Assembly (NCBI GenBank): GCA_030692515.1 | Contig: JAUXZS010000016.1 | Location: 132,313-196,312 of the forward strand | Reading direction: 5' to 3' | DNA: 64,000 nucleotides | DNA from: Bacteroidota bacterium | GTDB taxonomy: Bacteria; Bacteroidota; Bacteroidia; B-17B0; Aurantibacillaceae | Shown: positions 8,358 through 17,263 of the stretch, piece by piece | Layout: the number at the start of each line of letters is the position of its first letter | How positions within the stretch are numbered: the first letter of the stretch is position 1 | The notes under the pieces: generated by a model | What the model saw: the letters and a program-made list of their open reading frames with translations, nothing else | What the model was told of the DNA's origin: nothing | Database searches by the model: none | Made by a program: the position numbers and the translations under genes

Positions 8358-8411
8358 AGATCCCTCCTGCGTCGGGATGACAGTTTTATCATGCAGAGGA
8401 ACGAAGCATCT
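8358..8411. repeat. Possible dispersed intergenic repeat
   Basis: The gap between gcvH and the vanZ-like gene holds a relatively GC-rich stretch beginning AGATCCCTCCTGCGTCGGGA and continuing with ATGACAG and GAACGAAGCATCT. It stands out from the AT-rich surroundings and resembles short intergenic repeats I recall from other Bacteroidota genomes. Only one copy is present here, so the call rests on composition and memory. Confidence 0.3.
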
Positions 8412-8466
8412 ATTTACGTGAACCTTTTTTAGCCGCTCATTAATTGGAACAACAAATTTTACAAAC

Positions 8467-8501
8467 AAAAAACCCTTTCGTGCATAACAAGAAAGGGTTT
8501 T
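8467..8501 (-). terminator. Rho-independent terminator after gcvH
   Basis: Read on the minus strand, AAACCCTTTC, an 11-nt loop and GAAAGGGTTT form a perfect 10-bp stem followed by a T-run. It lies about 20 nt after the gcvH stop and would end the gcvH transcript before the vanZ-like gene. Confidence 0.85.
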
Positions 8502-8519
8502 AAAGATGCGATGCAATAA

Positions 8520-8900
8520 TTATGCGCCTATTAATTTTTTATAATCTTCCACGCTTAGTAATTCATTTACCTCAGCAGGGTTAGTAAATTTAATTTTAAT
8601 AATCCATCCATTTCCGTAAGGGTCTTTATTAACGCTTTCCGGAGTAGCATCAATATCCTTATTTCCTTCTAAAACCTCTCCGGTTAAAGGCATAAATAAA
8701 TCACTAACCGTTTTTACTGCTTCCACTGTTCCAAAAACCGCTTCTTTTTCAACTGTTTCGCCAATAGTATTTACATCTACATAAACAATATCTCCAAGTT
8801 CGCGTTGAGCAAAATCAGTAATGCCTATTGTAGCTTCGCTACCGTTAATTTTTACCCACTCGTGGTCTTTTGTGTATTTTAAATCTGCTGGAAAATTCAT
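8520..8900 (-). CDS. gcvH: Glycine cleavage system H protein
   Basis: A 126-residue lipoyl carrier protein of the glycine cleavage complex, which shuttles the methylamine group from the P protein to the T and L proteins. The N terminus [16 protein letters not shown] and the lipoylation site [13 protein letters not shown] (Lys in AVK) are textbook. The track start at 8948 is a TTG that forms part of the -33 promoter element, so ATG 8900 is the true start and gives the standard length. No gcvP or gcvT is nearby; in Bacteroidota gcvH is often next to sprA, as here. Confidence 0.96.
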   Translation of the reverse strand: MNFPADLKYTKDHEWVKINGSEATIGITDFAQRELGDIVYVDVNTIGETVEKEAVFGTVEAVKTVSDLFMPLTGEVLEGNKDIDATPESVNKDPYGNGWIIKIKFTNPAEVNELLSVEDYKKLIGA

Positions 8901-8919
8901 AGTTATTTTTTTTGATTTA

Positions 8920-8948
8920 CAAATGTAATTGTTTGTTTGAATAATCAA
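8920..8948 (-). promoter_or_regulatory. Promoter of gcvH
   Basis: On the minus strand, TTG (8948-8946) is followed by an 18-nt spacer and TACATTTG (8927-8920), a full TAnnTTTG match. Transcription would start near 8913, giving a leader of about 13 nt. Confidence 0.6.
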
Positions 8949-8969
8949 ATATTTTTTCGCTTAAATTTA

Positions 8970-9133
8970 GCCACTAATTGCACTAATTTCACAAATGATT
9001 AACCACAACACCAAAACTTATAAAAAAAGATAATTAATTCCTTATTTAATAAGCACCTCGTTTTTTGTCTTTTGCCCGATAATAATAAACTTTTAATTAA
9101 AATGGCTTAGTGCTAATTAGTGTAATTAGTGGC
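8970..9133. repeat. MITE-like element with 19-bp terminal inverted repeats
   Basis: GCCACTAATTGCACTAATT at 8970-8988 and AATTAGTGTAATTAGTGGC at 9115-9133 are inverted repeats matching at 18 of 19 positions, separated by 126 bp of AT-rich sequence with no ORF. The element fills the space between the gcvH promoter and the sprA stop codon. It may be a non-autonomous mobile repeat, and the long stem could also help end sprA transcription. No transposase for it is present. Confidence 0.6.
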
Positions 9134-9150
9134 ACAAAAACTCGCCATTG

Positions 9151-12100
9151 CTATTGAAAATTAATTCTCAAACTAAATCCACCAGTTGCATTTGCAGTTG
9201 GAAAAGATGCAGATGTTTGTGGTTTAGTTCTAATCCAATCATAAAACAAACGTAAATTAATATTTTGAGTTAGTTGATAATCAGCAGAAGAACGAAGCGT
9301 TAAGATATCTGTACCACCTGTTGGGATACTAATTCCATCAGAAACCCTTCTGATTATAGAGAGATTTCTTCTATAACTAACATCCAGCTTAACTAATAAA
9401 TTACTCTCTAATACTTTACCTTGAATTTGAATGCCTTTAATTTTTAATTTAGGATACATATATCCTAATCCAACAATATACTCTTGTCCTTTTGTTTCTA
9501 TAACTTGTGGGCCAGTAATATTTAAGCTTGTTGATTTATCACGTTTAGTTTCAACATTTGCACTCCATCCTTGTTTTACAAATTGAAAATCAAACTTAAC
9601 TAAAGGCGAAAAGGCTTCGGTAATTGTAATTGCATTAATATTGTAATACGGCACAAAATTTGGACTAAACGCTGTAGTACCAGTTGCAATTGAAACAGGG
9701 GCTCTAGCTGTTTGCGCATCTCCTGTAAATAAAATATTATTAGAAAATCCATTTATGTTATAGGTACTTCTATATCCATGACGGACTGTAATACTTCTAA
9801 ATGTTTTCTTGAAAACAGAAAGTTTTCCTAAACCATCCCAATTAATTGTAAAGTTCGGCAAAGGTGTTTTAGGAAAAATATTTTGTGTGCTGTAATTTTT
9901 TACATTTCTTCCGGTATAAGTTCTATAAAAAGCACCTAACAACACGTCTTGCTGACTATTACCATATCCATCAACATAACTCTCTGTGTTTCCCTGAATA
10001 TTTGTGTAAGTATATGAACCAATAGAGCCAGTTGGGTTTTCTGTTGAGAAAGCGTTAGCAGCTCCTAATTCGTTAGCTACATTTCTGCGCTCTAATAAAA
10101 ACTCATCAAATAAAGCTGAGTTTACACCAGTACCTTTATCGGTAAATGAACGGAAAAAAGTAAATGTAGAAATATTAAAATTACCGGTTTCATTTTTACT
10201 CACGTCAAAAACAAATCCATGGTCGCCAGGTTTTGCATTTGCTGGATCATAAATCATATACTGGCTAACATTGCTTGACTTAGTATAATTTCCATTTAAT
10301 TCTATTTTTAAACTACCGTGTGGTTCAATACTCGATCGATAAGTATAGGTTCTGTTTTTCGTTTCTATATATGGTGTTGTTTGTAAAGTGTTTCGAGCAA
10401 TCCAACCATTCTTCGCACTGTTTTGTCTAATAGCATCATCATGTAAACCGGTTGTAAATAAAAATCCTGGAGCTTGATTTGCAGAAAAATCCATTCCGCC
10501 ATATTGCGAACTTGGTTTAAAGTTTGGTAAGCCTTGGCCACCTTGTTCTTGAAATGAAATAGAAAGATTTTTAATCATCATGATTCCTCTTGCCAAAAAT
10601 TCTCCAATATCTTTAAAATTACTGTCTTTCTTTTTTGTGGTGTCTTTTGCCGATGCACTATTGGTGCTAACGGCTCCTTTTCCTGGTCGTGAATCGGTAG
10701 ATTTGTTTTGTTGATTTGTATTTAGTCTTTTAAAATACGGTATCTTATTATATAATTGTATTAGATTAAAATTACCAGTAATGTTATGCGAATTAGTATT
10801 TTGAATGGTATTACCAATACTATCGGTTGCAGCAAATGGTCTGCGCAACCAAGTATATGTTCCACCATACCTGTATGTAACAGTTGTAAAATCTAAAATT
10901 GGTATTTTATTAAGTGGTAGGTTAACATTCAAATTCATTTGCTGACGATAGGTAGTGTTCTCTCCAAATTTTCCGACAGACTGTTTTGTAGTTGTATCTG
11001 TTTTTCCATTCATAAAAGTGTTGACTATATCATCACGATGTGCTTTGTCTTCTTTAAACACCTCACCATACCTTTCTAAAACACGACCTTCATTATTAGC
11101 AGTATAATCAAATTTTATTGATTTTGTAAAATCCCAACGTAAATTATAAGCTCTATTAATTAAGAAATTTTTATTTACGAGTGTTGGATTTTCAAACACG
11201 TTTGAGCCCGCATAAAAACTTGTGATATCTCTATTTTTTAGGGCTGCATAAGTTCTATTTAAATCTACTGAAGTACCAAAACTATTTGGCATTAATTGTA
11301 AATTAAAATCTTTAATTAAAGCAAACCATTTATTTTGAAATATTTTTACTTTAGTAAATGGTTTAAGTGTAAAAGGACGGGTGATATTATAAGCATATTG
11401 AATATTACCACGGTATTGCCTGTTAATATTATACTCAACATTTACATTTCGTTTAAACAATTCAGTATACGCATAGGTAACTGCAAAATTACTAACGTCC
11501 CAGGGCATTGGTTTAGCTCCCTTCCGCTTAAAGCCATCTATCCTAACATTAGTTAAGTTAAATCCTTTTCGTTCATTAAAATCTAATACTTGATCCTTAA
11601 TATCTTTTTTGGTGGCAGCAGGTATATCAGAATTTTTATTAAAATCGTCCATTTTAATATCCGGATCAATTGGATTAAATAAAGGCGTCACAATTGATTG
11701 CCCATAATTATAAAAAACAGGTAAAGTAACTTTCCATTTATTTGGGAAAAATTTGCCTGCATTAGTTGAACTGCTAAAATCCCAATTTAAATTTGTCTCT
11801 CGGCTACGCTCATTTATTTTTTGTTCAACCCCTCCCCAATATGGAGTTTTGTATGTTCCTGCTAAGGATACAGTTCCTAAGTCGGCCAGTTTTGCTTGCA
11901 CTTGCCCAGTTGTTGCCCAACCTCCTTTATTAATAAACTCAGTCAATCGCAATTCGTTTACCCAAACCTCAGCACAATGAGCCAAATTATCAGTCCCCTT
12001 ATTATTTCTAATACCAACCATTACACTTTTTATGGTTCCTAAATTTGGATTACCAACTACAGAAATTTTATAGCCGCCGAAATCTTTAACATAGGGTTGA

Positions 12101-15100
12101 CTTAATTGATTTAAATTACTAAAGTAACCAAGCTTTGTATTTCTTTCATTCTTTACAATAGTAATATCACTAAACTTAAAATTAATTTCGTTATCGGCAG
12201 GCCAAACAATATATCGGTCATCAATACTATTAGGATCATAAACACCTTTTGGTGTTAATTTTAATGGCACTTCGTATTCATAAAAGTTATTATTATAATC
12301 TGTCCCAACTCTAAAAAATAATGTAAGATCGCCATCATTTAAAGGAATATCATTTAGTTTTTCGGCATGCACATTCATTTTAATGTTGTTAAACATACGC
12401 GTATCTAAATCAACATTTTTAAATACTGCTCTGCTATCTCCATCTTTTAAATTACAAACGCGCATTTGCAAAGCCTGTTCGTTTTGTAAAACTAAATTGG
12501 TTGTTTGTACATTTTGTTGTTGCGAAATATCTGGTGGCAAAACATAATTTACGGGAACTTTTGTTCCGTTTTCTTGCAAGCTAACAGCAGACACGTCAAA
12601 AGAAGTTGAGTTATCATCGTTAGCTATATATTCACCAGTTTGTTTAAGGTCGTAAGCATAACGTCTCCAGTCTGCGCGCACTAATTCGAAACGCGCTAAA
12701 CGCACAAGCACAGGTCTTTCAAAACCCTTCATGTAAACACGCATAAAACGAATAGAGTTAAAGCCTTCAATACCACCAACAACAGATTCGAATTGTGAGA
12801 TTGGAATTTTAAATTGATACCATTTTACATTTTTATTAATACCACCAAAATCGGCAGTACCATTAAATGCGTCCACAATATAATTAGTTCCGACTGCTGC
12901 TTGATTAATATCATTTGGTGAAATTTTTATATGGTACTGATAATAATTTTCTGTTTCACTCAAAGTATTATCTCTGTTTACGTCTTCAATATTTGGAATG
13001 GTACTTGCCGCTGTAGAATAACCGGCGCTGTTTAAACTTTTGTATTGTGCTTCTGTTGGCGAATTGCCTTCGGGATTATTATATTTAGAATATCTTTTTA
13101 ATGTATTTTCTTGTGCAGCGTCATAATCATCTCCTCTAAAAAAATGATATTTATCGCTTGAAGGGTCGTTTAAAAAAGCGTCTTTAACAGATTGATTAAA
13201 TGAACCCGATTGCATATCGGCTATTGCACTTCTAAAACGATAACGCTCATAAGAATCACTTAAACCATCGTAACCAACATCTTGAAATTCGCGGTCGTTA
13301 TTATCTTGCGAAAAGGCGTTAACCGTTGGTGGAATTAAAGGAATGTTTGACACGTTGTTAGAATCTATTGGCAAACTCTTTGAAAAATCTGAAACACCCG
13401 GTATTCCATTTTCATATACCATTCGTCCATCTTTTACAATATCTTCAGATATGTTACCCAAGTTAATAAATAAATCACCTACCGGTAATTTTGTTTTATC
13501 AAAATCAGGATGCGTTTTTACATCGTAATCTTCATTAAATGGATCCATCATCCAAAACTGAATGTATTCAATATTTGCAGCTTGAAAATCATTTGTTTCT
13601 AACCTACGCATAATACCACCCCAACGATTTTGCGGATTTTTTAAAGTTCCATCTTGATTTATACCTCCTGAAAATTGAGTTGGATTTACATCGTAGTTAT
13701 ATGGGCCACGTTCTGTAGGATAAAAACCTAAATCTAAAACTGGTAATACAACCTGCTGACCGTTAGGAGGTGTTTTACCGGGAAATAATTCTGTTTCAAA
13801 AACCTGACGCCACATGTTATTTGAAAAAAGTTGATTGTTATAATAGCTTGGAGTAGTTCCGCTTTGCGAACGCGTAAACATTGGGTCGATATTATACCAA
13901 TTAAAACGCGCGCGGTTTAAACCTGTTGCTGTTGTGTTTGTAGTAACAGCTTCTGGAAACAAACTTGGAATACCTTGTGGAATACTTGCCAAATACCAAC
14001 CCTGTGGATTTCTAACATCTATTAGGGAAATTGAACCTTCAAAATCATCAATATAAGAGTTACCACTTTTACCAATTGCTTTTGCATTACCGGGAAATAA
14101 TTTTGCAAACTCTCCTCGTGTAGAAATAGTACTCATTTCCTTGGTGCTATACAATGGTAACTTGTCAAGCAAACGAGTAATGAAAGGCGCATCGGTTTTA
14201 TAATTAAAATCTAAACCGGCCACAATATTACTTACAGGCTCATCACCAATGCTTACTTTTTGTGTTATTGGTCGTTCATTAAAGCGCAAGATGGTACTAC
14301 CTAAAGTTAAATTTCTTCCTGCTTTATAATCTAAACGCGTACCCCATAAACTTTTTTGTTGCACATTAAAAAGCGAATTACTTTCTAAAGAAACTTTTAC
14401 AGTTGCACCTGAGTTTAAAATTCCTTCGTTAATAATTTTTACTCTACCTAATGTATAATCAACTGTGTAATCAGTATTTTCTGTTAATGCAATTCCATTG
14501 GCGGTAACCACAACAGCGCCTTGAGGAATGTTTAATGCGTTTAATGCAATCTCAGAGCCAGAAGCAGAGCGATAAGTTCCTTTTATTTTATAACGATTTT
14601 TGTTTTGAATAAATGATGCGCCTGTTTTTGTTGAATCGTAAAGCTCAGTAAAAATATATTTATTAGCGCCCGGAAAATCATTAAACTGATCGAATTCTTT
14701 TGCTAAACTTCTTCCAAAAGGTTCAACGGTTGGAAAGTAAACTCTACCGTTATTTGGTAAAATGGTATAATCCTTAATAAAATCAAACACACCATCAGAA
14801 ACTTTATCACCATTAACACTTAAATTATCGCATTTCAAAACACGAATTAATTGTATTCCATTTATTTTCCCAAATGGTATGTAGGGAACATCAACACCGG
14901 TTTCAATATTATTATAATAAACATCTAATTTAAAATCTTGCGCATTTAAATTATACGCGCCCAAAGCATAAACGTTTTTCATCATTAAATCCCATAAAGG
15001 ATGCTTAACACTAACGTTATTACTTTTTAATAATTTACAAACTAAGAGTGCATTATTATCTGGTACTTGATCGCTAAACTCACCAACCTGATAGGTCTTG

Positions 15101-16641
15101 CCACCAAATGTATATTGATAAGAAACTGCTAAAGATTGCTCGTTACTTAATTGTTGATTTAATGAAATAAAACCGGTACGTGGATTAAAAAAATATTCCG
15201 TTTGATTTAATCTTCTGGCATTTTGAATTACGTTATAATCACGTGAAGCATCCATATAACTGCCCCCAGTGTTGTTAGTGTTTGTGGCAATAACGGTAGT
15301 TGGTAATTTTAATGAAACAGAACTTAACACCCTGTCTTTTAATAATCCATCAACCGTATTGGTCATGATTGAATATAAATTATTAGCGTCATTACTTGGA
15401 TTAACGTCAAGTCCATCTGTAATTGCATAGTTGGAAGGTATAATAACTGAACCCGAAGAGTATGCTGACAATCCTTTAAAAACGTGCGCCGAATCCTCTC
15501 CTAAATCTTCGAAAGCTACTACATTTCTAGTTTGCTCGGCTGTACCATTAATATTTAAAACGTAAACCTCAACTTTTGTTATTACAATGGGAGTATTAAT
15601 AACGGGCAAACTTCCCATCCAAGCATCATAATTATCTCTAAAATAATGCCCTAAAAAAAAGTGTTTGTTTTGCTCGTAATTATCGCCATTAATTTGAAAA
15701 TTTTGTGTTTGCGCACCACCCTGAACCGTTACCTCTTGCTTTTTACCACGCTGTTGAGAAAAAACTGTAGTTGCAGTTAGCTTACCAAATTGTAATTGTG
15801 TTTTTAATCCAAACAAAGTTTGACTACCCGAAATTAATGTACTATTTAATGGGAGCGTAACATTTCCTGCTTCTATTTTTTTAATAATTTCGTCTTCGTA
15901 GCCGGTATAATCTAACTTAACTTGATTTTCCCAATCAAAAGAGGCTTCAGTATTATAGTTAGTGGTTACTTTTAATTTATCTCCAATTTTACCAATAAGG
16001 TTTAATTGAATACGCATGTTAAAATCGAAGTTGGTAATTTTTTGTTGTCTTTGAGGAATGGCCGGGTTGAAATTCTTATTTCTATTTAAACCAAAAATTA
16101 ATTCTGCTGTACCGGTTGGTTTAATATCAACAGTATTGCCGCCAAAAATACGATCAAATAATTCGCTATTAACTTGAAGTTTGGGGATCATCCCTTTACG
16201 TGGCTTCTCATTTAAATCATCTGCAGCAACTCTCGAGCGCCAATAATCACGCATGGATTTTTTAAATTGATAATCCTGATATTCCTTCATGCTCATGTAG
16301 GTCTCAGGTCTATAATCTAAATCGCCCATTTTTTGTTTTACATCATAAGTACCTGTTTTTGGATTATACTCAACCTCTGTTTTTATATTTTCAGGATTCT
16401 CTAAATAAAGTTTTGATTTAGGATCAAACATTGGTGGTTTACCATTGTTATCATTAAAATTATAATTTAATTCGGGCGGTTCTGTTATTGGAGAATCAGG
16501 AAGTAGTATTTTTTTTGACGGAAGTTGGTTGTAAAAATCTGAATTCGCATTTTTATCGGGACTAGATTTTGTAACTACTGCTAAAAGACAAGCTGTTGCA
16601 CTGGTAACTACTACAAAATTTATAAGTCCGTTTGCTCTCAC
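9151..16641 (-). CDS. sprA: SprA/Sov, type IX secretion outer-membrane translocon
   Basis: A 2496-residue protein, the size expected for SprA (about 2400), which forms the very large outer-membrane beta-barrel through which type IX cargo leaves the cell and on which gliding depends. An N-terminal hydrophobic export signal (INFVVVTSATACLLAVV) is followed by repeated aromatic-rich beta segments through to a C-terminal strand ending in phenylalanine (GGFSLRINFQ). The long run of alternating polar and aromatic residues without membrane helices fits a barrel. It starts 13 nt after ruvA and is the last gene of the maeB-ruvA-sprA operon, an order conserved in Bacteroidota. The T9SS cargo protein at 26.5-28.6 kb is a likely client. 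Other type IX genes are outside the window. Confidence 0.95.
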   Translation of the reverse strand: MRANGLINFVVVTSATACLLAVVTKSSPDKNANSDFYNQLPSKKILLPDSPITEPPELNYNFNDNNGKPPMFDPKSKLYLENPENIKTEVEYNPKTGTYDVKQKMGDLDYRPETYMSMKEYQDYQFKKSMRDYWRSRVAADDLNEKPRKGMIPKLQVNSELFDRIFGGNTVDIKPTGTAELIFGLNRNKNFNPAIPQRQQKITNFDFNMRIQLNLIGKIGDKLKVTTNYNTEASFDWENQVKLDYTGYEDEIIKKIEAGNVTLPLNSTLISGSQTLFGLKTQLQFGKLTATTVFSQQRGKKQEVTVQGGAQTQNFQINGDNYEQNKHFFLGHYFRDNYDAWMGSLPVINTPIVITKVEVYVLNINGTAEQTRNVVAFEDLGEDSAHVFKGLSAYSSGSVIIPSNYAITDGLDVNPSNDANNLYSIMTNTVDGLLKDRVLSSVSLKLPTTVIATNTNNTGGSYMDASRDYNVIQNARRLNQTEYFFNPRTGFISLNQQLSNEQSLAVSYQYTFGGKTYQVGEFSDQVPDNNALLVCKLLKSNNVSVKHPLWDLMMKNVYALGAYNLNAQDFKLDVYYNNIETGVDVPYIPFGKINGIQLIRVLKCDNLSVNGDKVSDGVFDFIKDYTILPNNGRVYFPTVEPFGRSLAKEFDQFNDFPGANKYIFTELYDSTKTGASFIQNKNRYKIKGTYRSASGSEIALNALNIPQGAVVVTANGIALTENTDYTVDYTLGRVKIINEGILNSGATVKVSLESNSLFNVQQKSLWGTRLDYKAGRNLTLGSTILRFNERPITQKVSIGDEPVSNIVAGLDFNYKTDAPFITRLLDKLPLYSTKEMSTISTRGEFAKLFPGNAKAIGKSGNSYIDDFEGSISLIDVRNPQGWYLASIPQGIPSLFPEAVTTNTTATGLNRARFNWYNIDPMFTRSQSGTTPSYYNNQLFSNNMWRQVFETELFPGKTPPNGQQVVLPVLDLGFYPTERGPYNYDVNPTQFSGGINQDGTLKNPQNRWGGIMRRLETNDFQAANIEYIQFWMMDPFNEDYDVKTHPDFDKTKLPVGDLFINLGNISEDIVKDGRMVYENGIPGVSDFSKSLPIDSNNVSNIPLIPPTVNAFSQDNNDREFQDVGYDGLSDSYERYRFRSAIADMQSGSFNQSVKDAFLNDPSSDKYHFFRGDDYDAAQENTLKRYSKYNNPEGNSPTEAQYKSLNSAGYSTAASTIPNIEDVNRDNTLSETENYYQYHIKISPNDINQAAVGTNYIVDAFNGTADFGGINKNVKWYQFKIPISQFESVVGGIEGFNSIRFMRVYMKGFERPVLVRLARFELVRADWRRYAYDLKQTGEYIANDDNSTSFDVSAVSLQENGTKVPVNYVLPPDISQQQNVQTTNLVLQNEQALQMRVCNLKDGDSRAVFKNVDLDTRMFNNIKMNVHAEKLNDIPLNDGDLTLFFRVGTDYNNNFYEYEVPLKLTPKGVYDPNSIDDRYIVWPADNEINFKFSDITIVKNERNTKLGYFSNLNQLSQPYVKDFGGYKISVVGNPNLGTIKSVMVGIRNNKGTDNLAHCAEVWVNELRLTEFINKGGWATTGQVQAKLADLGTVSLAGTYKTPYWGGVEQKINERSRETNLNWDFSSSTNAGKFFPNKWKVTLPVFYNYGQSIVTPLFNPIDPDIKMDDFNKNSDIPAATKKDIKDQVLDFNERKGFNLTNVRIDGFKRKGAKPMPWDVSNFAVTYAYTELFKRNVNVEYNINRQYRGNIQYAYNITRPFTLKPFTKVKIFQNKWFALIKDFNLQLMPNSFGTSVDLNRTYAALKNRDITSFYAGSNVFENPTLVNKNFLINRAYNLRWDFTKSIKFDYTANNEGRVLERYGEVFKEDKAHRDDIVNTFMNGKTDTTTKQSVGKFGENTTYRQQMNLNVNLPLNKIPILDFTTVTYRYGGTYTWLRRPFAATDSIGNTIQNTNSHNITGNFNLIQLYNKIPYFKRLNTNQQNKSTDSRPGKGAVSTNSASAKDTTKKKDSNFKDIGEFLARGIMMIKNLSISFQEQGGQGLPNFKPSSQYGGMDFSANQAPGFLFTTGLHDDAIRQNSAKNGWIARNTLQTTPYIETKNRTYTYRSSIEPHGSLKIELNGNYTKSSNVSQYMIYDPANAKPGDHGFVFDVSKNETGNFNISTFTFFRSFTDKGTGVNSALFDEFLLERRNVANELGAANAFSTENPTGSIGSYTYTNIQGNTESYVDGYGNSQQDVLLGAFYRTYTGRNVKNYSTQNIFPKTPLPNFTINWDGLGKLSVFKKTFRSITVRHGYRSTYNINGFSNNILFTGDAQTARAPVSIATGTTAFSPNFVPYYNINAITITEAFSPLVKFDFQFVKQGWSANVETKRDKSTSLNITGPQVIETKGQEYIVGLGYMYPKLKIKGIQIQGKVLESNLLVKLDVSYRRNLSIIRRVSDGISIPTGGTDILTLRSSADYQLTQNINLRLFYDWIRTKPQTSASFPTANATGGFSLRINFQ

Positions 16642-16654
16642 TAAAAATTATATA

Positions 16655-17254
16655 CTAAAAGTTTTTTAACGCTGCTTTTATTAATATTTCTACATATTCG
16701 GTACCAATACCTTGCTGTTTTATTGCTTTTTCTATTGCCTTTTCAGCCGAAATCCTAGGAAAACCTAAGGTAACCAGTGCCAATAACGCCTCGTCTTTAT
16801 TTTTATTGTACGAAGTTGTTAAAATCTGTGAAATACCTCCCTCATGTTTACCCATTTTACCTTTTAAGTCAACAACGATGCGTTGCGCGGTTTTATCACC
16901 AATACCCTTTATGCTTTTTAACATGGCAACATTTGCTGTATTTATTGCGCCAGCAATTTCGCTAGGACTATGGCTGGAAAGCATTAGTAGCGCACTGCCG
17001 CCACCAACACCGCTAACGGAAATTAATTTTCTGAATAATTCGCGCTCATCTTCTTCGGCAAAACCATAAAAACGTGGGTTATCATCGCGAATATAAACGC
17101 TCTCGATAAACAACTGTGCCTCTGTCTGTTGACTCAGTTTTGAATAAGTATTTAAAGAAACAAGCAACCCATAACCAACACCATTTGCCTCGATGATAAT
17201 CTGAGCTGGGTTTCTGTATGTTATTTGTCCTTTTACATAATTTATTAACGACAT
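16655..17254 (-). CDS. ruvA: Holliday junction DNA helicase subunit RuvA
   Basis: A 199-residue RuvA, which binds four-way DNA junctions as a tetramer and loads the RuvB motor for branch migration. The N-terminal OB domain (VKGQITYRNPAQIIIEANGVGYGL), the two helix-hairpin-helix motifs (LISVSGVGGGSALLML and LKSIKGIGDKTAQRIV) and a C-terminal RuvB-binding domain (DEALLALVTLGFPRISAEKAI) are all present. The first hairpin reads GVGGGSA where GVGPKxA is more common. It lies between maeB (9-nt gap) and sprA (13-nt gap). Confidence 0.96.
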   Translation of the reverse strand: MSLINYVKGQITYRNPAQIIIEANGVGYGLLVSLNTYSKLSQQTEAQLFIESVYIRDDNPRFYGFAEEDERELFRKLISVSGVGGGSALLMLSSHSPSEIAGAINTANVAMLKSIKGIGDKTAQRIVVDLKGKMGKHEGGISQILTTSYNKNKDEALLALVTLGFPRISAEKAIEKAIKQQGIGTEYVEILIKAALKNF

Positions 17255-17263
17255 AGCTTTTTC

